64,000 nucleotides of DNA from Allantophomopsis cytisporea (GCA_024752435.1 CP103029.1:1240001-1304000), one strand, 5' to 3'. Shown: positions 23,751-37,499, counted from the stretch's first letter. Program-made: numbers and translations. The notes: generated by a model from the letters alone, not told the origin.

Positions 23751-25689
23751 AAGGGACTTACTGATATGCCGTCCGCAGGGTGGAAAGCCAACGAGGAAAA
23801 GAAGCAAGCTGATTAGAAATAGCCGCTGACGCAAAGCCTACAGAGAACTTCTGAGAGACGGCCGTAGGTAGAAAGTCTCGTGTGCATCTTTGAATGACTG
23901 GCCAGGCATATTCGCAGCCTCATCCTGAGACTGTACTCGAGAAGCCCTCAAATCATGTGACCATCAAAGAGCACGCATATACAAGGGGAAATGAGAATAG
24001 TTGTAATTGAATGCATTTATTCTAAGCTACGAACGGGTCGTGATGCAGGCACTAGTGACAATACAAGCTTCTCGATATAAAATGTAGAAACAGACAAATT
24101 GCGAAGGTCCACCATATGGCAAGAGGAGGTTCCGCACTCAAAGGTCGTTGCAAATCTCTCTAGTCTCATACACACGGTGGTGCATCCAGCTCAAGATCAG
24201 CGGCTTAAGAAAGCAGTGAGCTGACCGAGCGAGGCAGAAGACAAACAAAAAAGAACAAGAGGCATAAGCCACAAACAAAAAGAGAAAGAATTAAAGTGGT
24301 GTGAGAGCCTTGATAACGATCACTCTTGGCATACACGTATTGAAGTGCCTCATTCCACTCTGTATGGCTATCCTACGTACAACCCGCCCATATATGGTAA
24401 GATAGCTACTTACCTGCCTTGCCTTGGCTGCATGCTGACATATACAGCTGAACAGGTCTTCAGCGTCACAGCTGATACTGGGCCAATGGCATGGAGTACC
24501 AGATACTTCATTTGTCCGCTGATGAAAGTAGCGATGATGATCGTTGTGGTTATAGTTGTTGTCGACGATGATTATGTTGATGTAGTTGGGAACAAGTCAA
24601 TTACTTGTCGGAGTTCCTTTTCTTTCGCCTTTTTTGCGGGTTGCACTTTACCGCAGCGCAAGCGCTCGTGTGTAGCGACAATTGTCGGGTGGGGGCTTCT
24701 CGCTCTCGGGGCTACATAAGGAAAAGTGGTCCGAGATATGTACTTGTGTATATGTACGTCCTTTCTCCGTGGTTTTATGCTTACGGAGCCTACAATATGC
24801 ATAAACCCCGTATCGTACCTTAAGCGATGTCGATGTGATTGCTCCGGAGAGCCGATATTATGCTAGTGCCAAGAAGCAAGCACTTTACTAGTAGGCAAGT
24901 GGTCGCGTGCGGAAACGTCGCATTCACTGATTTCCATCATCCGTGTACGAGTAAGAGAGGCAGGCTACCTTACTTACTTCTCTTTGTCTAAGCCTCCTTC
25001 CCCCGCATGCTTTAACGTCTTCGTGTGAAGGGAGCTATTGTTCAACACGAAGATCCGTCGTGTTATTCTTATCATCCTCCCTTTTAAAGCAAATGCCAAG
25101 ATAAATATTGACATAAAATAGAGACGAACACTCATATGTTCTATGTGTTTTGCCTCAATATCAAGCTTTGACGTCTTTGGAATGAACAAAAAAGCTTTCG
25201 AAGAAGAGAACTCACCTAGCGTTACTTACTGCGTACGACTTCCCCACATTGTGTCTCATCCAGTAACAAACAATCATGAACCACTCATATTCACATACAT
25301 TCCATGTTTCACGTCATTGCCTGACTTTCCTTATCTTCTCTCGGGCTGCACCTTCGGTGTAAACCTTTCCCAGGGCTCCTGGTCGTAAGAGGCTGCTCGG
25401 CTTCGGCAGGCTTCCCTGCTTGGCACTTTCAATAATATCCAGTCCACCAGTCCTATGTGGACCAGGCCGAAGGTCAACAGTTATCTCCCCACAATAGACA
25501 CGCATTCCCATTTCCTCGTGTTCATTCCTTTCCAGAGAAACCAACATTTGCTGCTGGTTGTGGTACTTGTCCTGGTGTTTCTTTCCAAGATTCTCCATAC
25601 AGATGCATCTATCCGCTCGAATCTTAGAGCTGCCTTGGAGCATTAAGAAACTTGATACGGGAAAGTAACACAAGAGTGCGCCATTCACT
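23751..25689. other. Intergenic, no gene seen
   Basis: No frame shows domain character. The largest ones (24345-24719 plus, 25314-25787 minus) have low-complexity or random-looking composition. The final few hundred bases are the promoter of the CAS1-type gene. Confidence 0.55.
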
Positions 25690-28331
25690 ATGCGCGCTCG
25701 AAGATGTTTACCTAGCTTATCTGACCTCCCTTCTTTTGTCGGGAACAGTGTGCGGAATATTCTCTTTTGCACTATTGTCGCGGTCATTTATAGATATTGC
25801 TGGTTTGGTCAGTATTTGCTAAGTGCATGATTCTCATCATATCATACTGACAAGAACTTCAAGATACACAGGACCCATACAAATGCGGTGCACTACTCAA
25901 CGAAGGATCATGGCTCGACGCTGGGAGTCTCTGGACTTCGCCTCGTCCTTACCAAAATTGGCAGCCCCCAGGATGTATAATGCACGAATATCAGAGGAAC
26001 GATATCGCGAAGTGTTTGCGTGGTAGACGGCTAGTGTTCATTGGTGATTCGACAACGCGACAAGTATTTTGGGCGACTGCGAGGAAAATGGATAAGGATC
26101 GAGCGGAGAGTGAAATGACAAAGATGTTGGAGTCAAACGAGAAGCACAATGACATTGAATTTATTGTTGACGGAGTTACGGCGCAATTCTTCTGGGACCC
26201 ATACTTGAACGGAACAGGTCTCCAAAGAGAACTGGAAGCTTTCAGACCAGTAGTTTCTTCAGCAGAAGACAAAAATGAGAAAGGGAAAGGGAGCGCAAGT
26301 TCATTGTTGCTAGGTGCACCCGGCTTATGGTATGCGCGGCATGGGGATGAGAACCACTTCAAGCTGTTCAAACAAACAATTGACGACATCGTACCGTTCA
26401 TGCAAGATCGAGCGAAGTCGAGGGAGAAGTCATTTCCACAGAGTTTTTCTGAAAAGCTGAAATCTTCGAACTTTCTGATGATGGCCCCAGTCCATGTACC
26501 ATGGTACGAAATATTGTCACCATTACGAGCAGAATCCATTCTCCCAGAGAAGATCGAACGAATGAATGATTACCTACATCAGCTCTCCGAGAACCAAGAT
26601 GCAGATGTTGTATGGAGTTATGCTGAAATGATTGATGGAGAACGAAACACTTATGAGGAGAGTGGATTACATGTATTGGACAATGTTGCTACTAGAAAGG
26701 CAGATGTCCTGCTCAACCTTCGATGCAATGCACAAGCGGCTCAGGAAGGTTTCCCATATGACCGCACATGCTGCAGCAATTACAGAAAACCCAATTGGCT
26801 ACAATGGCTAATTATATTCGGCGGGCTCAGCGCTTTACCCCTAATATTCTTCATTAAGAGACGACAAAGCATGCGAGGACGACTATCCGTACCGGAATTC
26901 TTGAAGCCATTGATGATCTTGGTTCTCGTAGTTTGTTTCTGTTTTTATGCCGATCGAACACAAATATTTGAGAAAGCCCACAAACAATTTCGACTATACG
27001 AATTCCTTGGTGCCTGTTTGGCTTCTGGGGTTATTGGCCTCGTGGCTGTGCAATATGGTGATGGCCGTCAACAGTCGAATGGGAAAGGTCCTCAACAAGT
27101 TTATGACAGAGGTTTTCTGCCACGGGAGCAAAGTGAAGAATGGAAAGGATGGATGCAATTCGTCATCTTGATTTATCATTATACGGGGGCTTCGAATGTT
27201 CTATGGATTTATGAGATAATCCGACTTCTCGTAGCATCCTACCTTTTCATGAGTGCCTGGGGACATACTTATTACTTCTTAAGAAGACAAGATTTTTCAC
27301 TGTTGAGAGTGGCAAGCGTCCTCGTACGCCTGAATTTGCTCACATGCTCATTATCTTATATGATGCGAACTGAATATCCTTTTTATTACTTTACTCCCCT
27401 AGTGTCATTCTGGTTTGTCATTATTTACTTTACGCTCGGATTCAAATACCAGCGGAATAATAATCTTGGCTTTCTGCTCGGCAAGATCATCTTGTCTACG
27501 CTACTCGTCTACTTCCTGGTCCTCACTCCAAATATCATGGAATCAATTTTCCACATTTTGAAATTGACCTGCGGCATAAACTGGTCCGCCAGCGAGGTCC
27601 GTTTCCGTATATCCCTAGACCTAATGATTGCCCCACTAGGCATGCTCCTCGCAACACTCCATCACCGGTCTATCGCCCTGGCAAATAACACGCCTGCAGC
27701 GAATATCTCAGATGATCTTCTCCTCGTCATCGACGAATTCTGGCCTTTCTGCCGCTCCCTACTCTTGGTTCTGTCTATATGCTGCCCACCAGGATGGTGG
27801 GCATTAACCCGACGCTCACCCGATAAACAAGACTACAACTGGTGGCACCCTTGGATCTCATTTATCCCTATCCTTTCTTTCCTCATCCTCCGCAACAGCC
27901 ATCGCCATCTCCGCAACCTGCACTCCCGCTCTTTTGCCTGGTTTGGCCGCATTTCTCTCGAGACCTTCATCCTCCAGTACCACATCTGGCTTGCTGGCGA
28001 CACAAAGGGCTTATTGAGCCTTGGTTTTGGTCGTACCTATGATTTGCTCATCATCACACCCATCTTCATATGGCTCTCGTGGCGTACTGCACATGCTACG
28101 CGCCAACTTACTGATCTCTTCGCGCCTCGTGGTGAGGAACACGGGCGCTTGAGGCCCGAGTTCGACCTGCCGTCTCCTAGGAGCGAGGGAACGCCGAGTA
28201 AGAACCATGGCTTTGCGAGTCTGGGGCTACTAGGTCGAACCACGAGAGCATTGCAAGAGGACCTGAGACTCAGGTTGCTGTTTGTCATGGGGGTTTTGTG
28301 GATCTGTAATATGTGTGGTTCATGGCGTTAG
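25690..28331 (+). CDS. CAS1-type polysaccharide/glycan O-acetyltransferase
   Basis: Exons 25690-25807 and 25864-28331 give 861 residues. The 56-nt intron has a GTCAGT donor, an actgac branch and a TTCAAG acceptor. Layout: a short cytoplasmic tail, one membrane anchor (residues about 22-38), then a lumenal PC-esterase-like domain starting DPYKCGALL and containing VFIGDSTTRQVFW. A long membrane domain with about ten hydrophobic segments follows (from about 26800) and matches the Cas1p acyltransferase domain. Characterised relatives are Cryptococcus Cas1, which acetylates capsule glucuronoxylomannan, and animal CASD1, which acetylates sialic acid; both act in the Golgi. In a non-capsulate fungus the acceptor is unknown, probably a wall or secreted glycan. 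The GDS serine is present. The start gives the anchor expected of the family. Confidence 0.9.
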
Positions 28332-28913
28332 CATTGATGCATGTTCATATGGGGGATCGGTTGCTTGGCTCTGGCCATTTTTCTTTGGTACCGTTGTTCG
28401 TGCGATTTGCATGATACCCAGGTAGAGGAAGCATTGTGATGTCGGCCAGCATGTTTATATTGCAACATGTATATAATGTGCAACTGGCTTGAAAGGGGTT
28501 GTATAGTCTTAATTGCTAGAGGCGGAAACGATAATCATTGCAGATAATTGTGATCAGTTGTAGCTTCGAACTTGACAGAGATGATTCAATCAATCTATGG
28601 TAATCCTATGCAAGTACGAAAAGCTATTCAAATATGTATATAATGCATAGCTTAAGCATATCCTCTCCTTATGCTCAAGGTTTCTAGAAAAATACCCTAC
28701 AGTTTGCTTTTCAGCAGAGCTCTCAATAGCAAGTATCAATAGCAGTTCTCAAGATCGACTCTCAATAACAGCTCCATATAGCTGGGATTATGTTGACAAC
28801 CGTGACCACAATCTCGACTTAAAATACGATAATGACGACAGCCACTCATTTGTACGGTGTAATTTGTTAAATTCTACGATCTAACGAGAACCCGGTCCCT
28901 TTTATGCTGTGAT
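28332..28913. other. Convergent spacer, no gene seen
   Basis: AT-rich 3' flank between two convergent genes. A stretch near 28715-28785 contains short variants of aatagc/agttctcaa. No gene. Confidence 0.6.
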
Positions 28914-30278
28914 CTAAAAGTACAATTCTCCAAATTTCTCATTCCTCTCTTGGTACCTCCGCCTGACATCATCCGGCACCTTGGCATCAGCCTGTCTAGC
29001 GGCCACCAACTCCTTCTCAGCTCTGGGAATCAGCTCATCGACTAACCTGTCGATAGAGCTCTCAATTTTCTTCCTCGTTTCCTGCAGATCCTCATCCTCC
29101 TTGATAGAATCCGTTGGAGCTTTCTCAGCAAAATGCAACCTAGCCAACTGCTCCCTCTGTTGCTTGAGAAATTTTTGGTTACCCTTCAAAATCTGCTCTG
29201 CGCTTTTTAAACGACGGATGGGCTCTTCTTCCCTGTTCCGCTCCCGCTCAGACTCCTCGAAGGCTTCACGTGCCTTATCGAACGCTGTTCCGTTGAAATT
29301 TCCCGGCCACCCACACTCACGGTACATTTTGGCATAGTTGTACCCCTGGTTATGTGAGTTTTTGCTATGATATCAGGCATATGTTCACATACCTCCCAGT
29401 CATCAATATATGCTCCGCCTGGTATCCATTCCAGATTGCGGTACCGACTGATGTAATCCTTCAGAGCATCTACGGCATTTCTAGATGGATAGCCTTCGAG
29501 TGCGTTTCTGTTATTCATATCTTTCGTTGGCACATCTTGTAAAGTTGGATCACTATTTCCTGATTCTTGATCGATTGACCATAATTGTCCTTATCATGTA
29601 AGCATGCTCCTATTGCTATCAAGTTCTTCCCAACTCACTGGTTTTGATATTCAGAATCATAGCAGTGCCATGATTACCCAACGCACTCAATGCCACATAA
29701 TCAGGACGCATGTAGGGACCATTTTCATCTCCCCAGTTCTCATCGTCAGGCGAAGCATAGAAAGGATCTCTAAGCTGTTCTAGATCGGAGTCTTCTCCTA
29801 CATAAATCGCCCAACTCCCTCCAAGCACAAAAGGACTTTCTCCACTGCCCCAATTCTCAGATATTGAATTGTTGACATAAGGGAGATGCTGAACGAGTTG
29901 AATAGCAGCGGCACCCATTCCTAGAGAAGCAGCATAGGCGACATCAACACGAGGTGAGTACGGTGGATATATAACAGCCTCTTTGGCAAGGTATCGCATG
30001 TCGACAAACATCTCATACCATTCTCCCATCAGGGCAGCGATTTCGAGTAAGAAGGAATCGATCAACGGAGCGGACTCTGGATCTGCAACAAGAGGATCAG
30101 GAGCCAAAACAACCCTCCTCTGTTGCCAACCCAGTACATAGGGCCGGTAGTAATAGCAAAGAAATATGATGAGGCCAAGGAGAATGATTGCTATACGGCG
30201 GGATCGCGCTCGTCTTGCAGATGGCCTAGCTGGAGGCAAAGCTGAAGCCGGGAGCTGTATTTTCTTGAGCGGCGCCAT
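28914..30278 (-). CDS. Membrane-anchored coiled-coil protein, function unknown
   Basis: Three exons on the minus strand (30278-29639, 29589-29393, 29345-28914) give 422 residues. A basic N-terminus (SARRARSRR) precedes one hydrophobic segment, RIAIILLGLIIFLCYYY, so it is probably a single-pass type II membrane protein. The middle part is mixed alpha/beta, with conserved-looking phrases such as VDVAYAASLGMGAAAIQLVQHLP and YMRPDYVALSALGNHG. The C-terminal 120 residues are Glu/Lys/Arg-rich and heptad-like (coiled coil). I do not recognise a named family, but codon usage, clean junctions and length support a real gene. It is convergent with the CAS1-type gene, so shared regulation is not implied. 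Confidence 0.8.
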
Positions 30279-31258
30279 TTTATCAGCAACTTCGTGTTCG
30301 ACAACAGTAGGTTACCTTCTCAAACCCGCATTCATTGGTTGCATATAAGAGACAAAGAGATGGAAGTGCGCGTTGTCAGTATCTCCCTTTCCTCGTCATA
30401 TTGCCCGTCTTAATTATAGATTCGCCGTAAGTGGTCACCGCTCTAAAGGCACAGGCACCACCCCACGTCCAAGGGCGTCTGACAGTCAACGCCCATCGCT
30501 TTCCTGGGGCGCTATCAGCGCTATCACTCTCTGTATCTTACAGGGAAGCTCATGGTCATCGGATGAGTTCGGGAATAGCTCAGTAGCTAATTCTTATAAT
30601 TGGCTTTCATACTTTACCCAGTCGTGAGAATTGGTTGTTGTCTCGAGATTCTGCTGGACGCATAATAGACGCCCCCAATAGAATGAGAAACAGTGTGCAG
30701 CTCACCTTTGTCCATGCAACTGAGCAGACGGGTTTGTAGTACACTCAGTAGTCAACGATGTTACATGGTTAGGGATCTGGAATCATCTTTTCTATCATCG
30801 ATAACGGTAACTATTCATATAATAACATACTTATAATGTACGACGGACTCCCCACGTGACACGAATATCTGAGTTCAGTCTTGGAAAGCTTATCGTTTCA
30901 GCTTGATGGCACCTATGTGAACATTATTATTGTACTACATACTACGTACTACGTACATATCGTGCGTGTAAGTACCTTGCCTTACATTATGATCTAATAC
31001 CTGCTATGTTGCTCACACACATCAGCCTTATCTCTTTGGGGCCCTATCATAGGTACTCTTTATCATCTTATCTGCAGACTGCCTAGGGTAGCTTCATATA
31101 CCAATAGCATGCGGAATAGATACAGATTTGGTTCAGCCACCTGTAGTAATCATGCAACGATCATGCAGTTAAGTATCATCTCTGATCCAACCTCTTTTTA
31201 ATCTGTAATTTTCAATTCCGCCTCATTATTTGCTGTGGGATCATTCTATAGTGTGATC
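30279..31258. promoter_or_regulatory. Divergent intergenic region
   Basis: About 980 bases between divergent start codons, which must carry both promoters. It contains tac-rich short repeats (tactacgtactacgtac) near 30935-30956. I found no supported gene. Confidence 0.5.
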
Positions 31259-33135
31259 ATGGCGACTACAACAGAGAGTACCCCAACTGTGGGAACATCA
31301 ACCGACCCAGAGAAGAATGTCACATCTGGAGCAAGGCCGTCGCAATTCGCGAATGACTTGGGTGGCGAAGCGGACAATGAGCTTCTCGGTGAGTTGTTGG
31401 TGCTCACTTAGTCAATTCGATATACTGACTGATGGAAAGCCAAGCTTGGCTATAAGCAAGAGCTTCGTCGCAACTTTTCGATGATCGAAGTGTTCGGCAT
31501 CGCTTTCAGCATCATGGGCCTTCTCCCTTCAATCGCCTCTACCTTATCATTTTCCCTCCCTTCTGGCCCTGCAGGCATGGTATGGGGATGGTTTATTGCC
31601 AGTATATTTATCTTGTTTGTAGGCGTTGCAATGGCAGATCTTGGCAGCGCAATGCCGACGAGCGGCGGGCTCTACTGGTGGACTCACTATTTTGCGTCTC
31701 CAAAGACTCGAAATGCTTTGAGTTTTCTGGTTGGTTATAGTAATAGTCTTGGGCTCATTGGAGGCCTGTGTAGTATTGATTATGGGTTTGCATTGATGTT
31801 TTGCGCAACGTGGGTATAAATCCATTCTCATATTTACAGTACTGACAAGATGAAGTATTGTGATTGCTCGCGATGGAAACTGGACGCCCTCCAATGGAGA
31901 CGTTTATGCCGTGTTTCTGGCATGCGTTATCTGCCACGGAATTCTTGCCTCAACATTGTCAAAGGTGATGGGAAGATTGCAAACAGTCTTCGTTGCTATG
32001 AACGCTATTCTCATCATAGCAACTATCATTGCGCTCCCGATTGGGACACACAACAGGGAGAACAATCCCGATGCTACATCGCACCTAAATTCTGGACATT
32101 ACATTTTCGCACAGACTGAGAACCTCACAACTTGGCCAACGGGATGGGCCTTTATGCTTGCATGGTTAAGTCCTATATGGACTATCGGTGGCTTCGACTC
32201 GTGTGTACATATGAGCGAAGAGGCTGCCAATGCAGCAGTTGCCGTACCGTACGGTATCATAATGTCGATCGGCTCATGCTGGATCTTGGGCTTCGTCATT
32301 GTCATTGTCATCGCAGCCTGTATGGATCAGAATATCGCAAACCTTACTGGAAGTGCCTTTGGCCAGCCAATGGCACAAATATATTACGATGCACTTGGGA
32401 AGAATGGCGCTCTAGGTAAGTACGGAAGCCACTGATTTCAGGATCAAGTATTGAGTTCCTATAGGTTTCATGGCCGCCCTCTTCATCGTTCAATTCTTTA
32501 TGGGCCTTTCAATCTTGATTGCTGCCTCTCGCCAAACTTGGGCCTTCTCTCGTGATGGAGCTCTCCCTTTCTCCTCCTTCTTCAGACCTATCTCTGCCAA
32601 GCTTGGCTACATCCCGTTCCGTGCGATCTGGGGCTGTGTATTCATCGCAGTCATACTCGGTCTTCTCTGCCTTATTGCTTCCGCAGCCGCCTCAGCACTA
32701 TTCTCGCTGGCTGTGGCTGCCCAGAATGTGGCCTGGGGTACTCCCATTTTATGCAGAGTGATATGGGGACAGCACAAATTTGTTCCTGGACCTTTCTACA
32801 CCGGTAAACTTAGCATTCCTATCGCATGGACAGCCATTGTATTCCTCATATTTGGTGTTGTTCTCAGTATGATTCCTACCGGAGGTCCCAACCCTACTCC
32901 AGAAACGATGAACTATACTGTCGTCATCAATTCTGCTGTTTGGGGTGGTTCGTTGCTGTACTATTTCATCGACGCTAGAAAGTGGTTTACCGGCCCGAAG
33001 ATGACGATTGATGCTGATATCTTAACCCCCGAGCAGAGACAGGTTCTGGTCAACGAAGGATTGGAGGTGGAGGGCCTGACAACGGATGAAAGGCATAGTG
33101 CGAGGATTAAAAACGAAACAAAGGAGACCAGTTGA
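31259..33135 (+). CDS. Amino acid/GABA permease (APC family)
   Basis: Four exons (31259-31388, 31440-31809, 31856-32415, 32465-33135) give 576 residues with all phases matching. After a hydrophilic N-terminus comes LAKLGYKQELRRNFSMIEVFGIAFSIMG, typical of the fungal amino acid/choline/GABA permease branch of the APC superfamily. About twelve hydrophobic segments follow. Helix 1 region SIMGLLPSIASTL, the loop SGGLYWWTHYFASPK and the EEAANAAVAVPYGI stretch are family landmarks. These plasma-membrane carriers import amino acids, GABA or related amines by proton symport. The substrate cannot be fixed from sequence. The C-terminus is short and charged. Introns are 46-51 nt. Confidence 0.92.
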
Positions 33136-34490
33136 GATGCTGAGAATTAAGGTCCCAATAGCAAAATTCCTTGAGTATGACAAATCTCAGTTCCTGTATG
33201 ATCTAAAACAACGAGCCTTAAATGCTACAATATTTTCGTCTTTGATATTCTAAATCCTTCTGTGGCTATGGCATTTGCGGCCGTACGAAGGTTTTTAGTG
33301 TTCTGAGTCGAATCACTTGATCAGAGATTGTCTATGATTATATTTATTTGATTTAACGGTCAAATATCGACTCTTCACTCCCTCAACACCCTTCAATCTT
33401 CAAAAAAACCCTTCTAGGTTGCAAACATACAAGTATTGGCGAAGATAAGTATTGTAAATAGTATACAGTTCTCAAGATACAGCAAAACTATGCTGCTATC
33501 GTGAGATATGATATGGCCCAAGCCCGATATGATGAGCCATCATCAGAAAATACTATGCTTGTTATGAAATTTGGATCTTCATCATCATCGTCATCGTCGT
33601 AATTTCCATGATCCATGTGAGCCAAAAACGGAGGATATTAACAGATTAATGATCTTATTTATCCACGCCCTCACAATACCTATGCATCACTTTAAGAACT
33701 CGAGTGCTTAGACTCTGTCAATTCCAAGCCTACCACTGCAGTCCGTAACTGTAGTTATCATTAAGCACGTTAGAAATCCTACTATTGTATTCTGATAAAT
33801 AGATAATATCTCTATCTGTGTCATACAAAGCTTTGATGATTCAAGACATAATGATAAAACGCGTACAATAGAACTAGTCTTCTAAAGAACTGCATATCCA
33901 TAGCTGTTACCTTCTATTGAACCAAAAGAAATAATCGTTTACTGTAATGATGGCAGCTTTACAGCCCTAGAAGGGAATATAGAATAGAATACAACTTCAT
34001 TGATGGTAATATTGGGACTACCGAAAGACGCTTGTTATATCATGCCATCTATAAACATACATATAATATTTGATTTCGGTCTGTAACCATAATTTACATA
34101 GTTACGCATATTGATATGCGTCGTGCTACACGACCAGGAATCACAAGATAATTATACATTACTACGGCAAAGGTTTAAGCACATTTGGTATTGCTACGAT
34201 ATACCAAATATGACAGTATATATTTCGATAACATTGTACAAGGATACGGAATTGGTTTCTCATCCTCGAAACTACCCTACTGCGCTCACCGCACATTGAG
34301 AGAGCCTTCGTCCCCACATCTCAGTTCTCAATGATATCTTGCAGCAACTTACCTAGGAGTACTTCATACTCAGCCGAACTAATGAACACCCTCAAACACT
34401 GCCCAACCACAGTGAAACGGCTACACAGAGTCACATTTCTTACACCCAGTCCAAAATTTGACTTTCACAATCACCAAAAATCATTACAAT
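33136..34490. other. AT-rich intergenic, no gene seen
   Basis: AT-rich, with short random frames only and a tcatcatcgtcatcgtcg microsatellite near 33580-33600. No gene supported. Confidence 0.6.
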
Positions 34491-36008
34491 ATGCTCTGGT
34501 ATCTCGTTCCCACGATTGACACCATTTTTTGTGTCTTTCTAAGCAGTTACTTTTTCTTTGCGATCTATTTCAGTCGACGGGCGCTTCGTAACAGGCAAAC
34601 AAGATCTTATGGTCTTGAGGTGACTGGATTGACTGATAGTACTGATCAATCTTCGAAGGAATTTGAGTAAGATGTCTAATGGTTGCAGTCTTCGTACTGT
34701 TAAGTTGCTGATCAACTACTATTTAGTATAATCGCGATTCATGGCTTAGGTGCTCATGGCGAGTTTACATGGACAGCCAAGCGACACTCAGCCGATATAT
34801 CAGCGCCATCAAAAACACGAGTTAACTGGCTCAAAGACTACCTTTCCAAAGATTTCAATAGAGCTGAGGTTCTTACTTTCAGTCATAATGCCGATTGGTT
34901 TGCCTTAGCCCCCAGAGTGACCGCATCCCAAACTGCGAGGACGCTTCTACGATATATTCAGCGCTTGAGGGAGGAAAGAAAAGTATTAGCATTGGTGTCA
35001 AGCTCGTTGGATACTGAATAACATTCTTAAGGAACGACGCCCTATCATATTCATCGCCCATAGTTTTGGTGGTATCATTCTGAAACAGGTGAGATCATCC
35101 ATATCATTCAGAGCTACTCTGACAAGCTCTAGGCTTTAGTAGTGGCATCCAGCGAGAAAGGAAACTATAAAGACATTCTCGATGCAACAAGTGTATCATC
35201 TTCCTTGGAACTCCTCATCAGGGTTCTAGTGTTTCCACTGTTGGATCTACTTTGGCATTGCTCACAACTCCTTTCTTTGGTTCAAACAAAATGCTTATGA
35301 GGTCACTACGATGGCATTCTGAAGAACTCTCAGACTTACAACAATCGTTCTTAGGAAATCTCCCCAAAGACATACTAATAGTTTCACTTTTTGAGACATT
35401 ACCTACAACCCTTTTCAATGTTCCTCTCGGTTTGGTACGCTCTCTTATCTTGAGCTTCGAATCACCTGCTTACACTAGTAGGTTGTCGGAAGAGACTCTG
35501 CAATTATAGCAGGTGATGGCGAAGAGAAATTTTTTCGGCTCATTGAGATTCACAAAGACCACTCTGGGTTGAATAAGTGTCTGGACAGAAACGACGCCGT
35601 CTACATAGAAGTGTCCGATGCTTTGAAGACAGCCACGAACAATAGAAGATTTCTTGATTATAGAAAATCCAACACTCTTACAGGTGTGTATACCTAACGC
35701 CCTATAGTGACAAATTCTAGGTCGTCCTTACTCTCATGAACTTAGTCTGACAGATTGTAGAAGCAACAAAGCTCAAGCCAATGTCTCCCGAAGAAAAAGG
35801 TCGGTTACCCTTTTCCCGTTGATACTTATCTGACTCGTTTTTAGACTGTCTGAAGTCACTGTATTTTGGGACCATGGACCAGCGCTTTGAAATGGTCACT
35901 AAGGGGAGATCCTGGTCGGAGGACCCGGTGATGAATCATAACTTGTTTAGTGCTTCTCGAGGTCTACTTACTATCATTGGAGATCCTGAATCTGGGAAGT
36001 CGTCACTG

Positions 36009-36094
36009 ATGAAATACGCTTTCATGAAAACATCAGAACAGGCAGGACCAGATGAAATACGCTTTCATGAAAACATCAGAACAGGCAGGACCAG
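36009..36094 (+). repeat. 43-bp perfect tandem duplication inside NACHT domain
   Basis: Two directly adjacent identical copies (36009-36051 and 36052-36094). The unit length is not a multiple of three, so the reading frame changes right after the Walker A motif. Each copy in its own frame encodes the same MKYAFMKTSEQAG peptide, which shows that one copy is a recent addition. Confidence 0.95.
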
Positions 36095-37499
36095 ATGAAG
36101 TAGTTCTTAGATTCTTCTTTTATTATCAAGGCACTGGGCTACAGAATACTGAACTTGGACTCCTTCGATCGCTTCTCCACCAATCTCTATCAATCCCTCA
36201 TCTTCACTCATTCCTATCCGAATTCACGCGCGGGGAGTTCCAAGTTAGGGCCGATCGTCGTGGGACGGTAGGAGTAGACTGGAAGTGGACCGTAGAAGAG
36301 CTTCGCAAGCTTTTTCAAAACCTCTTAACCAACGTATCTAAGTCACATCATGTTTGGGTCTTTATCGATGGTCTTGATGAAGCTGGTGAGAAGCCAGCTC
36401 AAGAAATTGCAAACTACTTTCAAAGTCTAACTTCACGACTGGAGCTATCAAAATCAAGAACCAGTGTATGCTTGTCATATCGCCACGAACCCAAGATTGA
36501 TTGCAACAGTAACAATAGCGAGGCTATTTGGGTTGAAACTCGGAATTCCGAAGCAATTCAAGTTTTCCTTGAAGAGTGGTTCTCGAACATTGCTATTGAC
36601 CCCCCGGAACAAGCGAAATTACTCAAAGATGAAATAATCCGCAGGAACTCAGGAAACTTTCTGTAGGTTGTCCTCATCGCTGCACTTGTGCTTGATGATT
36701 CGAAGAATGGAACTTCATTGTCAACGATCATGAAGAAGGTGGACCGAGTACCAACTACGCTTGTAGAACTCTACAAGAGTATGATCAAAACTATGGATGA
36801 TCACGCCAAAGACGAAGCTCTGCACTTGATGCAATGGGTCTGTTTCGCCGATAAAGAGTTGACATTGACAGAGCTTCGCTATGCGTTGGCTTTCGAAGCA
36901 GAGCCTCTTCATTCCAGCTATAGATCTTGTCGAAACTCACCACAGTTCATTGAGTCCGATGGCAAGATGTTAAAGAGACTGAAATATCTATCGAATGGCT
37001 TGCTTCGCGTAGTAACGCCTGGATTTCAGGTCACTACCATCCATCGCTCAGTTAATGACTTCTTCTTAGAGACAGGATTTAATATTTTGGATCCCAAAGA
37101 CACAAGCAATGTCATCAGTGCTGGACACAATAGACTAGCAAAGACCTGTACGAAAGTCATGATGACCGATGAGCTGTTCGGACTTGATTTCTTTGATGTA
37201 ATACATCCAGAGGCTAAACGCGCCGAAATCGCAAAGTTTAATCCACTTGCAGACTATGCCAGTAGGGGACTGCCATATCACGCAAGCACACTTGAAGATG
37301 TCGACGTGCAATATCACGACATCATAACTCTACTTTATCAATCTACATCTCGATGGTTGAAGGTCTTCATAGAATTAAACCGCGGTAGATATGCAATATA
37401 TCCAGGGAGCACGATGTTGCATTTTGCATGCTTCTTTGGATTGGTCAGCATGGCTACAAGCCTGTGTAGGATAAGCAATGGCTCTCTAGTGATTTCTAG

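Noticed and set aside
24345..24719. 124-codon plus-strand frame
   Set aside because: Composition looks random with a V/D-rich low-complexity run from a gatgatgttgtt-like stretch. No exon context.
25314..25787. 157-codon minus-strand frame
   Set aside because: It overlaps the promoter and first exon of the CAS1-type gene on the opposite strand, has no domain-like sequence and no introns or leader of its own.
34983..35031. Apparent frame change in the NLR hydrolase domain
   Set aside because: It is explained by a 49-nt intron (GTATTA donor, TTAAG acceptor) with matching phase, so I did not count it as a lesion.
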